The notes under the pieces are model-generated. The model was not told the DNA's origin. It ran no database searches and worked only from the letters and a program-made list of their open reading frames with translations. The position numbers were made by a program, and so were the translations under genes. Below are positions 26,981-35,877 of a stretch of DNA of 62,079 nt, in pieces (within the stretch, counting starts at the first letter, position 1; every line of letters begins with the position of its first letter). This stretch comes from Pseudomonadota bacterium (lineage in GTDB: Bacteria > Pseudomonadota > Gammaproteobacteria > Burkholderiales > Burkholderiaceae_D). The stretch covers positions 1 to 62,079 of the forward strand of contig JAFAGG010000016.1 in the NCBI GenBank assembly GCA_023422955.1, given 5' to 3'.

Positions 26981-29857
26981 TTAGGCAAATTTACGGGCTT
27001 CGCCGCCACCGAAAAGATTGGTTACACAGCGATCACACAAGCCCGGATGCTCGGCATGCTGGCCGACTGCCGGACGATAGTGCCAGCAGCGCTCGCACTT
27101 CTGGTGCCCGGAAGGCGTGACCGTAATGGCTTCTTCCTCGACGCTGCCCACTTGCGTGACGCTGGCGCGCGACGTGATCAGGATGAATTTCAAATCCTCG
27201 CCCAGCGACGCCAGCAATTCATACTTGCTGCCCTGTGCGCGGATATCGATTTCCGCCTGCAGCGGTGCACCGATCTTGCCTTCCATGCGCACTTCTTCCA
27301 GTCGCTTGGTGACGTCGGAACGCACTTCGCGCAACTGTGCAAATTTATCGAGCAGCGCGGAAGCGTTGTTGATTTCGGGCAGCGTATGGAAAGTTTGCGT
27401 GAAAATGGTTTCGCCGCCGGCCTGGTGCGCTTCTTTGCCGGCGAAGAAGGACCAGGCTTCTTCTGCGGTGAACGACATCACCGGCGCCATCACGCGCAGC
27501 AGCGCATGGGTGATGTGCCAGATCGCAGTCTGTGCGGAACGCCGCGATGCGGAATCGACGCCGCAGGTATAGAGACGATCCTTCAGGATGTCGAGATAGA
27601 AGCCGCCCAGGTCTTCCGAGCAATACATTTGCAATTTCGCCACCACCGGGTGGAATTCATACACGGTGTAATGCTGGCGGATTTCTTCCTGCAATTGCGC
27701 CATGCGGGCAATCGCATAACGATCGATTTCCAGCATGTCGGCAACCGGCACAGCGTCTTTCACAGGATCGAAGTCGCTGGTGTTCGCGAGCAAAAAGCGC
27801 AAGGTGTTGCGGATGCGGCGGTAGGCTTCCACCACGCGCTTGAGGATCTCGTCCGAGATCGACAATTCGCCGGAGTAGTCGGTGGCAGCGACCCACAGAC
27901 GCAGGATTTCCGCGCCCAGCGTATCCGATACTTTCTGCGGCGCGACCACGTTGCCCTTGGACTTGGACATCTTCTTGCCTTCGCCATCGACCACGAAGCC
28001 GTGCGTGAGCAGAGCCTTGTAGGGCGGATGGCCGTCCAGCATGGAGGCGGTCAGCAGCGAAGAATGGAACCAGCCGCGATGCTGGTCCGAGCCTTCCAGG
28101 TACAGGTCGGCCGGATAACTGGACTCTTCCTTGTGCGAGCCGCGCAGCACGGTGTAATGCGTGGTGCCGGAATCGAACCATACGTCCAGCGTATCGCGGT
28201 TCTTTTCATACATCGCCGCTTCGTCGCCCAGCAGTTCCTTGATGTCGAGCGCATGCCAGGCTTCGATGCCGTGTTGCTCCACGCGCTTGGCCACTTCCTC
28301 CAGCAACTCCGGCGTGCGCGGATGCAGTTCGCCGCTTTCCTTGTGCACGAAGAAGGCCATCGGCACACCCCACTGGCGCTGGCGCGACAGCGTCCAGTCG
28401 GGACGGTTCGCGATCATGCCATGCAGGCGGGCCTTGCCCCAACTCGGGAAGAAGGCGGTCTGTTCGACGCCCTTGAGCGCGGTCTCGCGCAGCGTGGCGG
28501 TGCTGGCCTTGGGTTTGACATCCATGCCGGCGAACCATTGCGAGGTGGCGCGATAGATGATCGGCGTCTTGTGGCGCCAGCAGTGCATGTAGCTGTGATC
28601 GAACATCACCAGTTTGAACAGCGAGCCGACTTCTTCCAGCTTGGCGCAGATGGGCTTGGACGCTTCCCAGATCGTCATGCCGCCAAAGAATGGCAGCCAC
28701 GATGCATAACGGCCATCGCCCATGACAGGGTTCAGCACGTCGTCATCCTTCAGGCCATGCGACTTGCAGGAAATGAAGTCGTCCACGCCGTAAGCAGGCG
28801 CCGAGTGCACGATGCCGGTGCCGGTGCCCAGCGTCACGTATTCGGCCGCATAGATGGGCGCGGTGCGATCGTAGCCGGCATCAGCCGATGCAAAAGGATG
28901 CTTGAAACGGATGTTGGTCAGTGCTTCGCCCAGGCAGGTAGCAATGATGCTGCCCTGCAGGCCATAGCGTTGCAGGCTGCCTTCGACCAGGTCCTTGGCC
29001 AGGAGCAGTAGCACGGCTTCGCCGTTGCGCTCGGTCAGTACCAGTGCGTATTCGACCTCAGGGTGTACGTTCAGTGCCTGGTTGGCGGGAATGGTCCACG
29101 GCGTCGTGGTCCAGATGATGCAATAGCCTTTTTCGGCAGGCAGCTCGGCCAAGCCGAATGCCGCAGCGATTTTTTCCGGTTCCGCAAACGGGAAGCCGAC
29201 ATCGATCGCCGGATCGCGCTTGTCCTGGTATTCCACTTCAGCTTCAGCCAGGGCCGAGCCGCAGTCGAAGCACCAGTTCACGGGCTTGAGACCGCGATAG
29301 ACATAGCCTTTCTCCATCAGCTTGCCGAGTGCGCGCAACTCATCGGCTTCGTTGGAGAAGTTCATGGTCTGGTAGGGATTGTCCCATTCACCCAAAACAC
29401 CCAGGCGGATGAAATCCTTTTTCTGACGTTCGATTTGTTCAGCAGCGTAGGCGCGCGACTTGGCCTGCACTTCCTGCGTAGGCAGGTTCTTGCCGTACTG
29501 TTTCTCGATCTGGATTTCAATCGGCATGCCGTGGCAATCCCAGCCTGGCACATAAGGCGCGTCGAAGCCGTCGAGCTGGCGGCTCTTGACGATCATGTCC
29601 TTCAGGATCTTGTTGACTGCGTGGCCGATGTGGATGTCGCCGTTCGCATACGGCGGGCCGTCATGCAGCACGAAGCGCGGACGTCCCTCGGATGCTGCGC
29701 GGATGCGCTGATAAATCTGTTTTTGCTGCCATTCCTTCACCCATTGCGGCTCGCGCTTGGCCAGATCGCCACGCATCGGAAAGGGTGTTTCCGGCATGTT
29801 GACCGGGTACTTGTTCTGGGGCTTGCCGGAAGGCTTGCTGGCGTTGTTGTCGGACAT
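26981..29857 (-). CDS. ileS: Isoleucyl-tRNA synthetase
   Basis: A 958-residue class I synthetase charging tRNA-Ile. The HIGH box is DIHIGHAVNKILKD near residue 75 and KMSKS is GKKMSKSKGNVV near 615. The CP1 editing domain lies between, and the C-terminal zinc-ribbon has two Cys pairs (CERCWHYR and CDRC). Length and C-terminus are complete. It overlaps long antisense open frames that are shadows of its codon bias. It is cotranscribed with ribF upstream (33-base gap) and lspA downstream. Confidence 0.97.
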   Translation of the reverse strand: MSDNNASKPSGKPQNKYPVNMPETPFPMRGDLAKREPQWVKEWQQKQIYQRIRAASEGRPRFVLHDGPPYANGDIHIGHAVNKILKDMIVKSRQLDGFDAPYVPGWDCHGMPIEIQIEKQYGKNLPTQEVQAKSRAYAAEQIERQKKDFIRLGVLGEWDNPYQTMNFSNEADELRALGKLMEKGYVYRGLKPVNWCFDCGSALAEAEVEYQDKRDPAIDVGFPFAEPEKIAAAFGLAELPAEKGYCIIWTTTPWTIPANQALNVHPEVEYALVLTERNGEAVLLLLAKDLVEGSLQRYGLQGSIIATCLGEALTNIRFKHPFASADAGYDRTAPIYAAEYVTLGTGTGIVHSAPAYGVDDFISCKSHGLKDDDVLNPVMGDGRYASWLPFFGGMTIWEASKPICAKLEEVGSLFKLVMFDHSYMHCWRHKTPIIYRATSQWFAGMDVKPKASTATLRETALKGVEQTAFFPSWGKARLHGMIANRPDWTLSRQRQWGVPMAFFVHKESGELHPRTPELLEEVAKRVEQHGIEAWHALDIKELLGDEAAMYEKNRDTLDVWFDSGTTHYTVLRGSHKEESSYPADLYLEGSDQHRGWFHSSLLTASMLDGHPPYKALLTHGFVVDGEGKKMSKSKGNVVAPQKVSDTLGAEILRLWVAATDYSGELSISDEILKRVVEAYRRIRNTLRFLLANTSDFDPVKDAVPVADMLEIDRYAIARMAQLQEEIRQHYTVYEFHPVVAKLQMYCSEDLGGFYLDILKDRLYTCGVDSASRRSAQTAIWHITHALLRVMAPVMSFTAEEAWSFFAGKEAHQAGGETIFTQTFHTLPEINNASALLDKFAQLREVRSDVTKRLEEVRMEGKIGAPLQAEIDIRAQGSKYELLASLGEDLKFILITSRASVTQVGSVEEEAITVTPSGHQKCERCWHYRPAVGQHAEHPGLCDRCVTNLFGGGEARKFA

Positions 29858-29890
29858 GGTAAGAATATCGCTTCAATCAAATAAGTTCGT

Positions 29891-30871
29891 TCAGGATTGC
29901 GACGCTAAGCCGCGGGCAGGCGTGTCACCCTTGTTCCTGAAATAGTCGCGCGCCTGTTGCGCATCGCGTTCTATCGCGGCGGTGAGCGTGGCGAGGTCTT
30001 GGTACTTTTCCTCGTCGCGCAGCTTCGCAATAAATTCCACGCGCACCAGCTTGCCATAGCAAGCCTGGGAAAAATCGAACACATGGACTTCCAGCAGTAC
30101 GCGGCCACTGTCATCCACGGTCGGACGTATGCCCAGGCTGGCGACTGCCGGCAAGGCATGCTCGGCCAAGCCGTGAACCTGCACCACAAAAATTCCCGAC
30201 AGCGCAGGGCGCTTATGCGCGATGCGCAGATTCAGCGTCGGAAAACCGAGATTGCGTCCCAGCTTCTGGCCGTGGATCACGCGACCGGAAATGGCATACG
30301 GCTGCCCGAGCATTTGCCTGACTTGCGCAAAGTCGCCGCATGCCAGCGCTTCGCGCACTGCGGACGATGAAATGCGGGTGCCGGCATTGAGTACCGTAGG
30401 CAGCGCTTCCACTTCGAAACCGTAGCGCTTGCCTGCTTCCATCAGCATCCCGATATCGCCTGCACGCTTTGCGCCGAAGCGAAAATCCTCGCCGACGATC
30501 AGCCATTTCGCCTGCATGCCCTGGACCACGATGCGCTCGATGAAATCCAGCGGCGCCATCGCGGCAAAACCGGCATTGAAATGCTCGACGATGACGCGGT
30601 CCACGCCGGCATTGGCCAGCGCTTGCAGCTTGTCGCGCAGATTCGCAATCCGGGTCGGCGCTTTGCCCGGATCACCGGACAAGGCAGCGAAATACTCGCG
30701 CGGATGCGGCTCGAAAGTCATGACGGCAGTGCTCAGCTTCAGGCAGGCCGCCGCTTCACCCATGCGCGCCAGCATGGCCTGGTGGCCACGGTGCACGCCG
30801 TCGAAATTGCCAATGGCCAGCGCGCAGGGCATGCGTGCATCTTCATTGGGCAGTCCGCGATAAACCTTCAT
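29891..30871 (-). CDS. ribF: Bifunctional riboflavin kinase/FAD synthetase RibF
   Basis: A 326-residue bifunctional enzyme that phosphorylates riboflavin to FMN and adenylylates FMN to FAD. The N-terminal nucleotidyltransferase has ALAIGNFDGVHRGHQAML (the HxGH motif) near residues 20-37; the C-terminal flavokinase has the G-(R/Q)-N-L-G-F-P-T-L-N motif 'G-R-N-L-G-F-P-T-L-N'. The ATG at 30871 (MKVYRG) is the canonical start. The location before ileS-lspA is conserved. Confidence 0.96.
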   Translation of the reverse strand: MKVYRGLPNEDARMPCALAIGNFDGVHRGHQAMLARMGEAAACLKLSTAVMTFEPHPREYFAALSGDPGKAPTRIANLRDKLQALANAGVDRVIVEHFNAGFAAMAPLDFIERIVVQGMQAKWLIVGEDFRFGAKRAGDIGMLMEAGKRYGFEVEALPTVLNAGTRISSSAVREALACGDFAQVRQMLGQPYAISGRVIHGQKLGRNLGFPTLNLRIAHKRPALSGIFVVQVHGLAEHALPAVASLGIRPTVDDSGRVLLEVHVFDFSQACYGKLVRVEFIAKLRDEEKYQDLATLTAAIERDAQQARDYFRNKGDTPARGLASQS

Positions 30872-30939
30872 GGATGTCGCTTTTCGCAAAAACTCCTGAT
30901 TATAAATGCTTTCCCCGGATTTCCTTAATGGAAAGGCCT

Positions 30940-31770
30940 TTAACTACCCTGGATCAGCGGATCCTGAAGATAGTAGGCGCTTAACAATCGGTACACCTCG
31001 GGATAAGCCCGTGCCAGCGATGTGGGGTGGACAAAGAAGGCTTCCGAGGCCACCGCAAAAAACTCGGCCGGGTCTTCGCTGGCATAGGCGTCGATAGGCA
31101 GGCTGGCAAACAGCTGCTCCGCCAGCGCCGCATGGTTTTCGTGCGCCGGGTCGAAATCCGCCGGCAATTGGCGTTCCAGGCTTTCCACCCGCCGGCACAG
31201 GTCCGCATATGCGGACGCGAATGCCGTCTGCCATTCGTCGGCATAGAGGTCGTCGTGAAAACGGTGCAGAAAGGGAGGGCGTCCATTGGCGCTGCCGTTG
31301 GACAGATCGATCACATGGGCAAATTCATGGATCACGACATTCTGCCCGGCGTTCTCCGGCACCGTCACGTCGGCCCATGACAATACGACTACGCCGCCGG
31401 CGGTGATCGCCTCGCCGGCCAGGGGTTCATGGCCTTCATGCACCACGCCGGCTTCATCCATCTCGCTGTAGGGCACAACGAAGGCGTCCGGATATATCAC
31501 GATGCCGGGCATGTCGTCGTACAGCGACAGATTAAGGTTCAGGATGGGCAGGCAGGCCTGGGCCGCAATATCGACGGCTATTTCATCGGTCAGGATGAAC
31601 CCGCCCGCTCCCGTCATGGTTTTTTCGGCGAGCAGGGATTCACTCAGGGTCTTGAGCCGGGCTTTTTCCCCGGCATTGAGGCACTGCAGAAACGGCAAGC
31701 GCTGCAGGCAGTCCGCCCACAATGCTGCAGGAATCCTGGGACGGTGAAAAAGACGCTGAAACCAGTTCAT
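30940..31770 (-). CDS. mtfA: MtfA-type zinc peptidase
   Basis: A 276-residue protein with an intact HEFAH metallopeptidase motif (NVVIHEFAHVIDLSNG near residue 150) and conserved glutamates downstream (DPAEFFAVASEAFFVHP). E. coli MtfA binds and inactivates the Mlc repressor and has aminopeptidase activity. Length and the start MNWFQRLF fit. Mlc partners in this organism are unknown. It lies between rsmE and ribF on the same strand with gaps of about 30 and 70 bases. Confidence 0.9.
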   Translation of the reverse strand: MNWFQRLFHRPRIPAALWADCLQRLPFLQCLNAGEKARLKTLSESLLAEKTMTGAGGFILTDEIAVDIAAQACLPILNLNLSLYDDMPGIVIYPDAFVVPYSEMDEAGVVHEGHEPLAGEAITAGGVVVLSWADVTVPENAGQNVVIHEFAHVIDLSNGSANGRPPFLHRFHDDLYADEWQTAFASAYADLCRRVESLERQLPADFDPAHENHAALAEQLFASLPIDAYASEDPAEFFAVASEAFFVHPTSLARAYPEVYRLLSAYYLQDPLIQGS

Positions 31771-31800
31771 GTCAGGAGTTTTCCTTTGTGGTTCAGAGGC

Positions 31801-32526
31801 TTACATCTGTCCCCAGGCCGCATTCACGATGCTCAATGCAGCCAGGCCGGCGGTTTCGGTACGCAGGATGCGCGGTCCCATCGAAACCGGAAGCGCGCCT
31901 TGTGAAATCAGCAAGTTCTCTTCCTGCTCGCTGAATCCGCCTTCCGGCCCTATCGTCAGCGCGATATCGCGCGGCGTTTCCTTGGCGACCCAGGCCGCCA
32001 GCGAATGGTCGGCACGCGGCGTCAGCAGCAGCCGCTGCGCCGGCAGCGGTTGCGCGCTCCAGCGGGCCAGGTCGGTCACGTCGCCTAGTTCCGCCAGGCG
32101 GGTGCGGCCGCTTTGCTCGGAAGCTGCAATGATGATGCCTTGCCAGTGCTGCCGCCGTTTTGCGGCGCGCTCGGGCGAAAGCTTGACCACGCTGCGCTGC
32201 GCTGCCAGCGGCTGTATGCCGGACGCGCCCAGTTCTATCGCCTTTTCAATAATCCAGTCCATTTTCGAACCTTCCGGTAGCCCTTGAGCCAGGATAAGGC
32301 GATAAGGCAGCTCGGTATTGCGCGTAATCTGTTCCAGGATTTCGGCGCTGGCACTCTTTTTGTCGAGAGCGGTCAAGCGCGCATCAACTTCCTGCCCCTG
32401 GCCGTCAAACAGCGTGATGCGCTGGCCCGGCTCCATGCGCAGCACCCTCAAGTGATGGGCGATATGCTCGGGCAGGCTGATGGTGGCGCCGGTAGGAAGC
32501 GCTTGTTCGCAATAAAAACGGGGCAT
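31801..32526 (-). CDS. rsmE: 16S rRNA (m3U1498) methyltransferase RsmE
   Basis: A 241-residue SPOUT-fold methyltransferase that methylates U1498 of 16S rRNA. The N-terminal PUA-like part is followed by QGLPEGSKMDWIIEKAIELG and the SAM knot segment LTIGPEGGFSEQEENLL and 'G-P-R-I-L-R-T-E-T-A-G-L'. The start is MPRFYCEQ. It is divergent from tkt. Confidence 0.94.
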   Translation of the reverse strand: MPRFYCEQALPTGATISLPEHIAHHLRVLRMEPGQRITLFDGQGQEVDARLTALDKKSASAEILEQITRNTELPYRLILAQGLPEGSKMDWIIEKAIELGASGIQPLAAQRSVVKLSPERAAKRRQHWQGIIIAASEQSGRTRLAELGDVTDLARWSAQPLPAQRLLLTPRADHSLAAWVAKETPRDIALTIGPEGGFSEQEENLLISQGALPVSMGPRILRTETAGLAALSIVNAAWGQM

Positions 32527-32663
32527 GGACAGGTGTGGTCAGTAGGTGAATCAGGTTGTTAAATCGAGCATAAAACGGAGCATATCGGTCAATTTCAATT
32601 CGATAATTCCCGAGGCTGCGGCAAGCCCGCCCGCGAAGGCAAAAGCTTGAACGGCTTTCAATT

Positions 32664-32692
32664 TTAATGCAGAGCTCCTACTCTGATAAAAT
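32664..32692 (+). promoter_or_regulatory. Candidate tkt promoter
   Basis: TTAATG (32664-32669), a 17-base spacer and TAAAAT (32687-32692), 64 bases before the tkt start. The -10 is good and the -35 weak. Confidence 0.4.
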
Positions 32693-32755
32693 ACGGGGCT
32701 TTGCAGTACCGCTCCTAACCCCTCGCTTTTTAGCGCTGCCTCTATCCAAGTCAAG

Positions 32756-34747
32756 ATGAAATCCATCCCTACTACCACAATGGCCAACGCTATCCGCGCC
32801 CTGGCCATGGACGCCGTACAGAAAGCCAACTCCGGTCACCCTGGCATGCCCATGGGTATGGCCGAAATTGCCGTAGCCCTGTGGGCCCGGCATCTGCGCC
32901 ATAACCCGGCCGACCCGAAATGGCTGGATCGCGACCGTTTTGTATTGTCAAACGGACATGGCTCCATGTTGCAGTACGCACTCCTGCACCTGAGTGGATA
33001 TGACCTGCCGATGGAGGAAATCCGCAATTTCCGTCAACTGCATTCCAAGACACCCGGCCATCCCGAGTTCGAAATCACTTGCGGCGTCGAAACCTCGACC
33101 GGCCCGCTGGGCCAGGGCATTACCAATGCAGTGGGCATGGCGCTGTCCGAGCGTCTGCTGGCGGCCGAATTCAACAAGCCCGGCTTCGACATCGTCGACC
33201 ATTACACTTATGTGTTCACCGGCGACGGCTGCCTGATGGAAGGCATTTCGCACGAAGCCTGCTCGCTGGCCGGCAACCTGCGCCTGGCCAAGCTGATCGT
33301 GCTGTATGACGACAATGGCATATCGATTGACGGCAAGGTTGAAGGCTGGTTCACCGACGATACGCCCAAGCGTTTCGAAGCCTATGGCTGGAACGTGATC
33401 CGCGATGTCGACGGTCACAGCGTGGACGCGGTGGACGCCGCGATCGCCAAGGCCAAGCAGGCCGACAAGCCGACACTGATTTGCTGCAAGACCGTGATCG
33501 GCAAGGGCTCGCCCAATCTGCAGGGCAGCGACAAGGTGCACGGCGCTGCGCTGGGCGACAAGGAAATCGCCGCGACTCGCGAAGCGCTGGGCTGGAATCA
33601 TGCGCCCTTCGAAATTCCGGAAGATGTCTATGCCGCCTGGGATGGAAAGCCGGCCGGCAAGGTGCTGCAGCAGGCATGGGAAGAAAAATTCGCTGCCTAC
33701 AGCGAGCGCTATCCGCAGGAAGCGGGCGAACTGCTGCGCCGCATGAAAGGCGATTTGCCCGGCAATTTCGACGCGACCGCGCAGGCCTACATCCAGTCCT
33801 GCACCGAGAAGAAGGAAACCATCGCAACCCGCAAGGCCAGCCAGAATGCGATCCAGGCGTTTGCGCCGGTGCTGCCGGAATTCCTCGGCGGTTCTGCCGA
33901 CCTGACCAGCTCCAATCTCACCAATTGGAAAGAGTCGGTGCCGGTGCGCGCCGACAAGGCCGGTAACCATATCAACTATGGCGTGCGCGAATTCGGCATG
34001 AGCGCGATCATGAATGGTGTCGCTTTGCATGGCGGCTACATCCCGTTTGGTGCTACCTTCCTCACTTTCTCGGATTACAGCCGCAATGCATTGCGCATGG
34101 CGGCACTGATGAAGATCCGCTCGATTTTCGTGTTCACGCACGATTCCATCGGGTTGGGCGAAGATGGCCCGACTCACCAGGCGGTTGAACACGTGTCCAG
34201 CCTGCGCCTGATTCCGAATCTGGATAACTGGCGCCCCTGCGACACCGTGGAAGCCGCCGTGGCATGGGAACAGGCCATCAAGCGCCGCAACGGTCCGAGC
34301 ACGCTGATTTTCTCGCGCCAGAATCTGCCGTTCCAGGAGCGTTCGGCAGAGCAGGTGAACAACATCCAGCGCGGCGGCTATGTGCTGAATGATGTCGCGA
34401 ATGCGAAAGCGGTATTGATCGCAACCGGTTCGGAAATCGAACTGGCGGTGAAGGCGGCGGAACAACTGGCGTCGCAAGGCGTGGCTGTGCGCGTGGTGTC
34501 CGTGCCCTGCGCCGACGTATTCGAGCGCCAGGATGCGGCTTACCGCGACAGCGTGCTGCCCAAGGGCTTGCCGCGCGTGGCGATCGAAGCGGGCGTGACC
34601 AGCTACTGGTACAAGTATGTCGGACTCGAAGGCCGTGTGATCGGCATCGATACCTTCGGCGAATCGGCACCGGCCGGCGTGCTGTTCAAGCACTTCGGCT
34701 TCACCACCGAGAAAGTGGTGGAAGCGGTTCAGGCGGTACTGTCGTAA
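32756..34747 (+). CDS. tkt: Transketolase
   Basis: A 663-residue thiamine-diphosphate enzyme moving two-carbon units between sugar phosphates in the pentose phosphate (and possibly Calvin) pathway. ThDP binding is in the 'G-D-G-C-L-M-E-G-I-S-H-E-A-C-S-L-A-G' to DDNGISIDG region; the active-site and helper segments (HDSIGLGEDGPTHQAVEH, and RAVEHVSSLR-type contacts) are intact. The start ATG at 32813 or so is not needed; the ORF ATG near 32756 (MKSIPTTTMAN) is used, with ATG at 32780 as an alternative. gap follows after 45 bases, so the two central-carbon genes are likely cotranscribed. Confidence 0.95.
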   Translation: MKSIPTTTMANAIRALAMDAVQKANSGHPGMPMGMAEIAVALWARHLRHNPADPKWLDRDRFVLSNGHGSMLQYALLHLSGYDLPMEEIRNFRQLHSKTPGHPEFEITCGVETSTGPLGQGITNAVGMALSERLLAAEFNKPGFDIVDHYTYVFTGDGCLMEGISHEACSLAGNLRLAKLIVLYDDNGISIDGKVEGWFTDDTPKRFEAYGWNVIRDVDGHSVDAVDAAIAKAKQADKPTLICCKTVIGKGSPNLQGSDKVHGAALGDKEIAATREALGWNHAPFEIPEDVYAAWDGKPAGKVLQQAWEEKFAAYSERYPQEAGELLRRMKGDLPGNFDATAQAYIQSCTEKKETIATRKASQNAIQAFAPVLPEFLGGSADLTSSNLTNWKESVPVRADKAGNHINYGVREFGMSAIMNGVALHGGYIPFGATFLTFSDYSRNALRMAALMKIRSIFVFTHDSIGLGEDGPTHQAVEHVSSLRLIPNLDNWRPCDTVEAAVAWEQAIKRRNGPSTLIFSRQNLPFQERSAEQVNNIQRGGYVLNDVANAKAVLIATGSEIELAVKAAEQLASQGVAVRVVSVPCADVFERQDAAYRDSVLPKGLPRVAIEAGVTSYWYKYVGLEGRVIGIDTFGESAPAGVLFKHFGFTTEKVVEAVQAVLS

Positions 34748-34792
34748 TCAATCAGATTCAGCTTCAGCTTAATTTTACGTGTGGAGAAAAAG

Positions 34793-35803
34793 ATGACTAT
34801 CAAGGTTGCCATCAACGGTTATGGTCGTATCGGACGCAATGTGCTGCGCGCTCATTACGAAGGTGGTAAGAAGAATGACATCCAGATCGTTGCCATCAAC
34901 GACCTGGGCGATGCCAAGGCCAATGCTCACCTGACCCGCTACGATACCGCGCACGGCAAGTTCCCGGGCACGGTGGAAGTGGACGGCGATTACATGATCG
35001 TCAACGGCGACAAGATCCGCGTGTTCGCGCAACGCAATCCGGCCGATATTCCCTGGGGCGAGCTGGGCGTAGACGTGGTGCTGGAATGCACCGGCTTTTT
35101 CACCACCAAGGAAAAAGCTTCGGCTCACCTGAAAGGCGGCGCAAAGAAAGTGATCATTTCCGCGCCCGGCGGCAAGGATGTGGATGCGACCGTGGTCTAC
35201 GGCGTGAACCACAATGTGCTGAAAGCCAGCGACACCGTGATCTCCAACGCTTCCTGCACTACCAACTGCCTGGCGCCGCTGGTGCAGCCGCTGCATGCCA
35301 AGATCGGCCTGGAAACCGGCCTGATGACGACCGTGCACGCGTTTACCAATGACCAGGTGCTGACCGACGTGATGCATGAAGACCTGCGCCGCGCACGTTC
35401 CGCAACCCAGTCCATGATCCCGACCAAGACCGGCGCTGCCGCTGCAGTGGGCCTGGTCTTGCCGGAACTGAACGGCAAGCTCGACGGTTACGCCATCCGC
35501 GTTCCGACCATCAATGTGTCGCTGGTCGATCTGTCCTTCATCGCCGCGCGCGATACCACGGTGGAAGAAGTGAATGCCATCATGAAGGAAGCATCAGACG
35601 GTGCATTGAAAGGCGTGCTGACCTATAACACCGAGCCGCTGGTGTCGGTGGACTACAACCACAACCCGGCATCAAGCAATTTCGACTCGACGCTGACCAA
35701 GGTATCGGGTCGCCTGGTGAAAGTCTCTTCCTGGTATGACAATGATTGGGGCTTCTCCAATCGCATGCTGGACACCACGGTAGCGCTGATGAACGCAAAA
35801 TAA
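34793..35803 (+). CDS. gap: Glyceraldehyde-3-phosphate dehydrogenase
   Basis: A 336-residue type I GAPDH: N-terminal Rossmann AINGYGRIGRNVLRA, the active-site Cys in SNASCTTNCLAPL (with the following Asn/Cys) and the C-terminal His-containing HEDLRRARSA. It oxidises glyceraldehyde-3-phosphate with NAD and phosphate in glycolysis, and runs reversibly in gluconeogenesis. ATG 34793 has GGAGAAAAAG upstream, so the four-residue longer GTG start is rejected. Confidence 0.95.
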   Translation: MTIKVAINGYGRIGRNVLRAHYEGGKKNDIQIVAINDLGDAKANAHLTRYDTAHGKFPGTVEVDGDYMIVNGDKIRVFAQRNPADIPWGELGVDVVLECTGFFTTKEKASAHLKGGAKKVIISAPGGKDVDATVVYGVNHNVLKASDTVISNASCTTNCLAPLVQPLHAKIGLETGLMTTVHAFTNDQVLTDVMHEDLRRARSATQSMIPTKTGAAAAVGLVLPELNGKLDGYAIRVPTINVSLVDLSFIAARDTTVEEVNAIMKEASDGALKGVLTYNTEPLVSVDYNHNPASSNFDSTLTKVSGRLVKVSSWYDNDWGFSNRMLDTTVALMNAK

Positions 35804-35820
35804 GCGTCAGTCCTGCTCAA

Positions 35821-35853
35821 AAAAACGCCCCATGATTTATATGGGGCGTTTTT
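35821..35853. terminator. Bidirectional terminator between gap and glnE
   Basis: A 13-bp stem AAAAACGCCCCAT/ATGGGGCGTTTTT with loop GATTTAT, between two convergent genes, with A/T runs on both sides. Confidence 0.88.
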
Positions 35854-35877
35854 GTTTTGGTTCTCATGGCTTCATGT

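Noticed and set aside
26948..29011. A 687-codon open frame antisense to ileS (and similar long frames opposite tkt at 32948-34693 and yhdP at 40928-42907)
   Set aside because: They exactly shadow strongly supported genes; the open frames are a by-product of GC-rich third positions and have no ribosome site or recognisable protein pattern.
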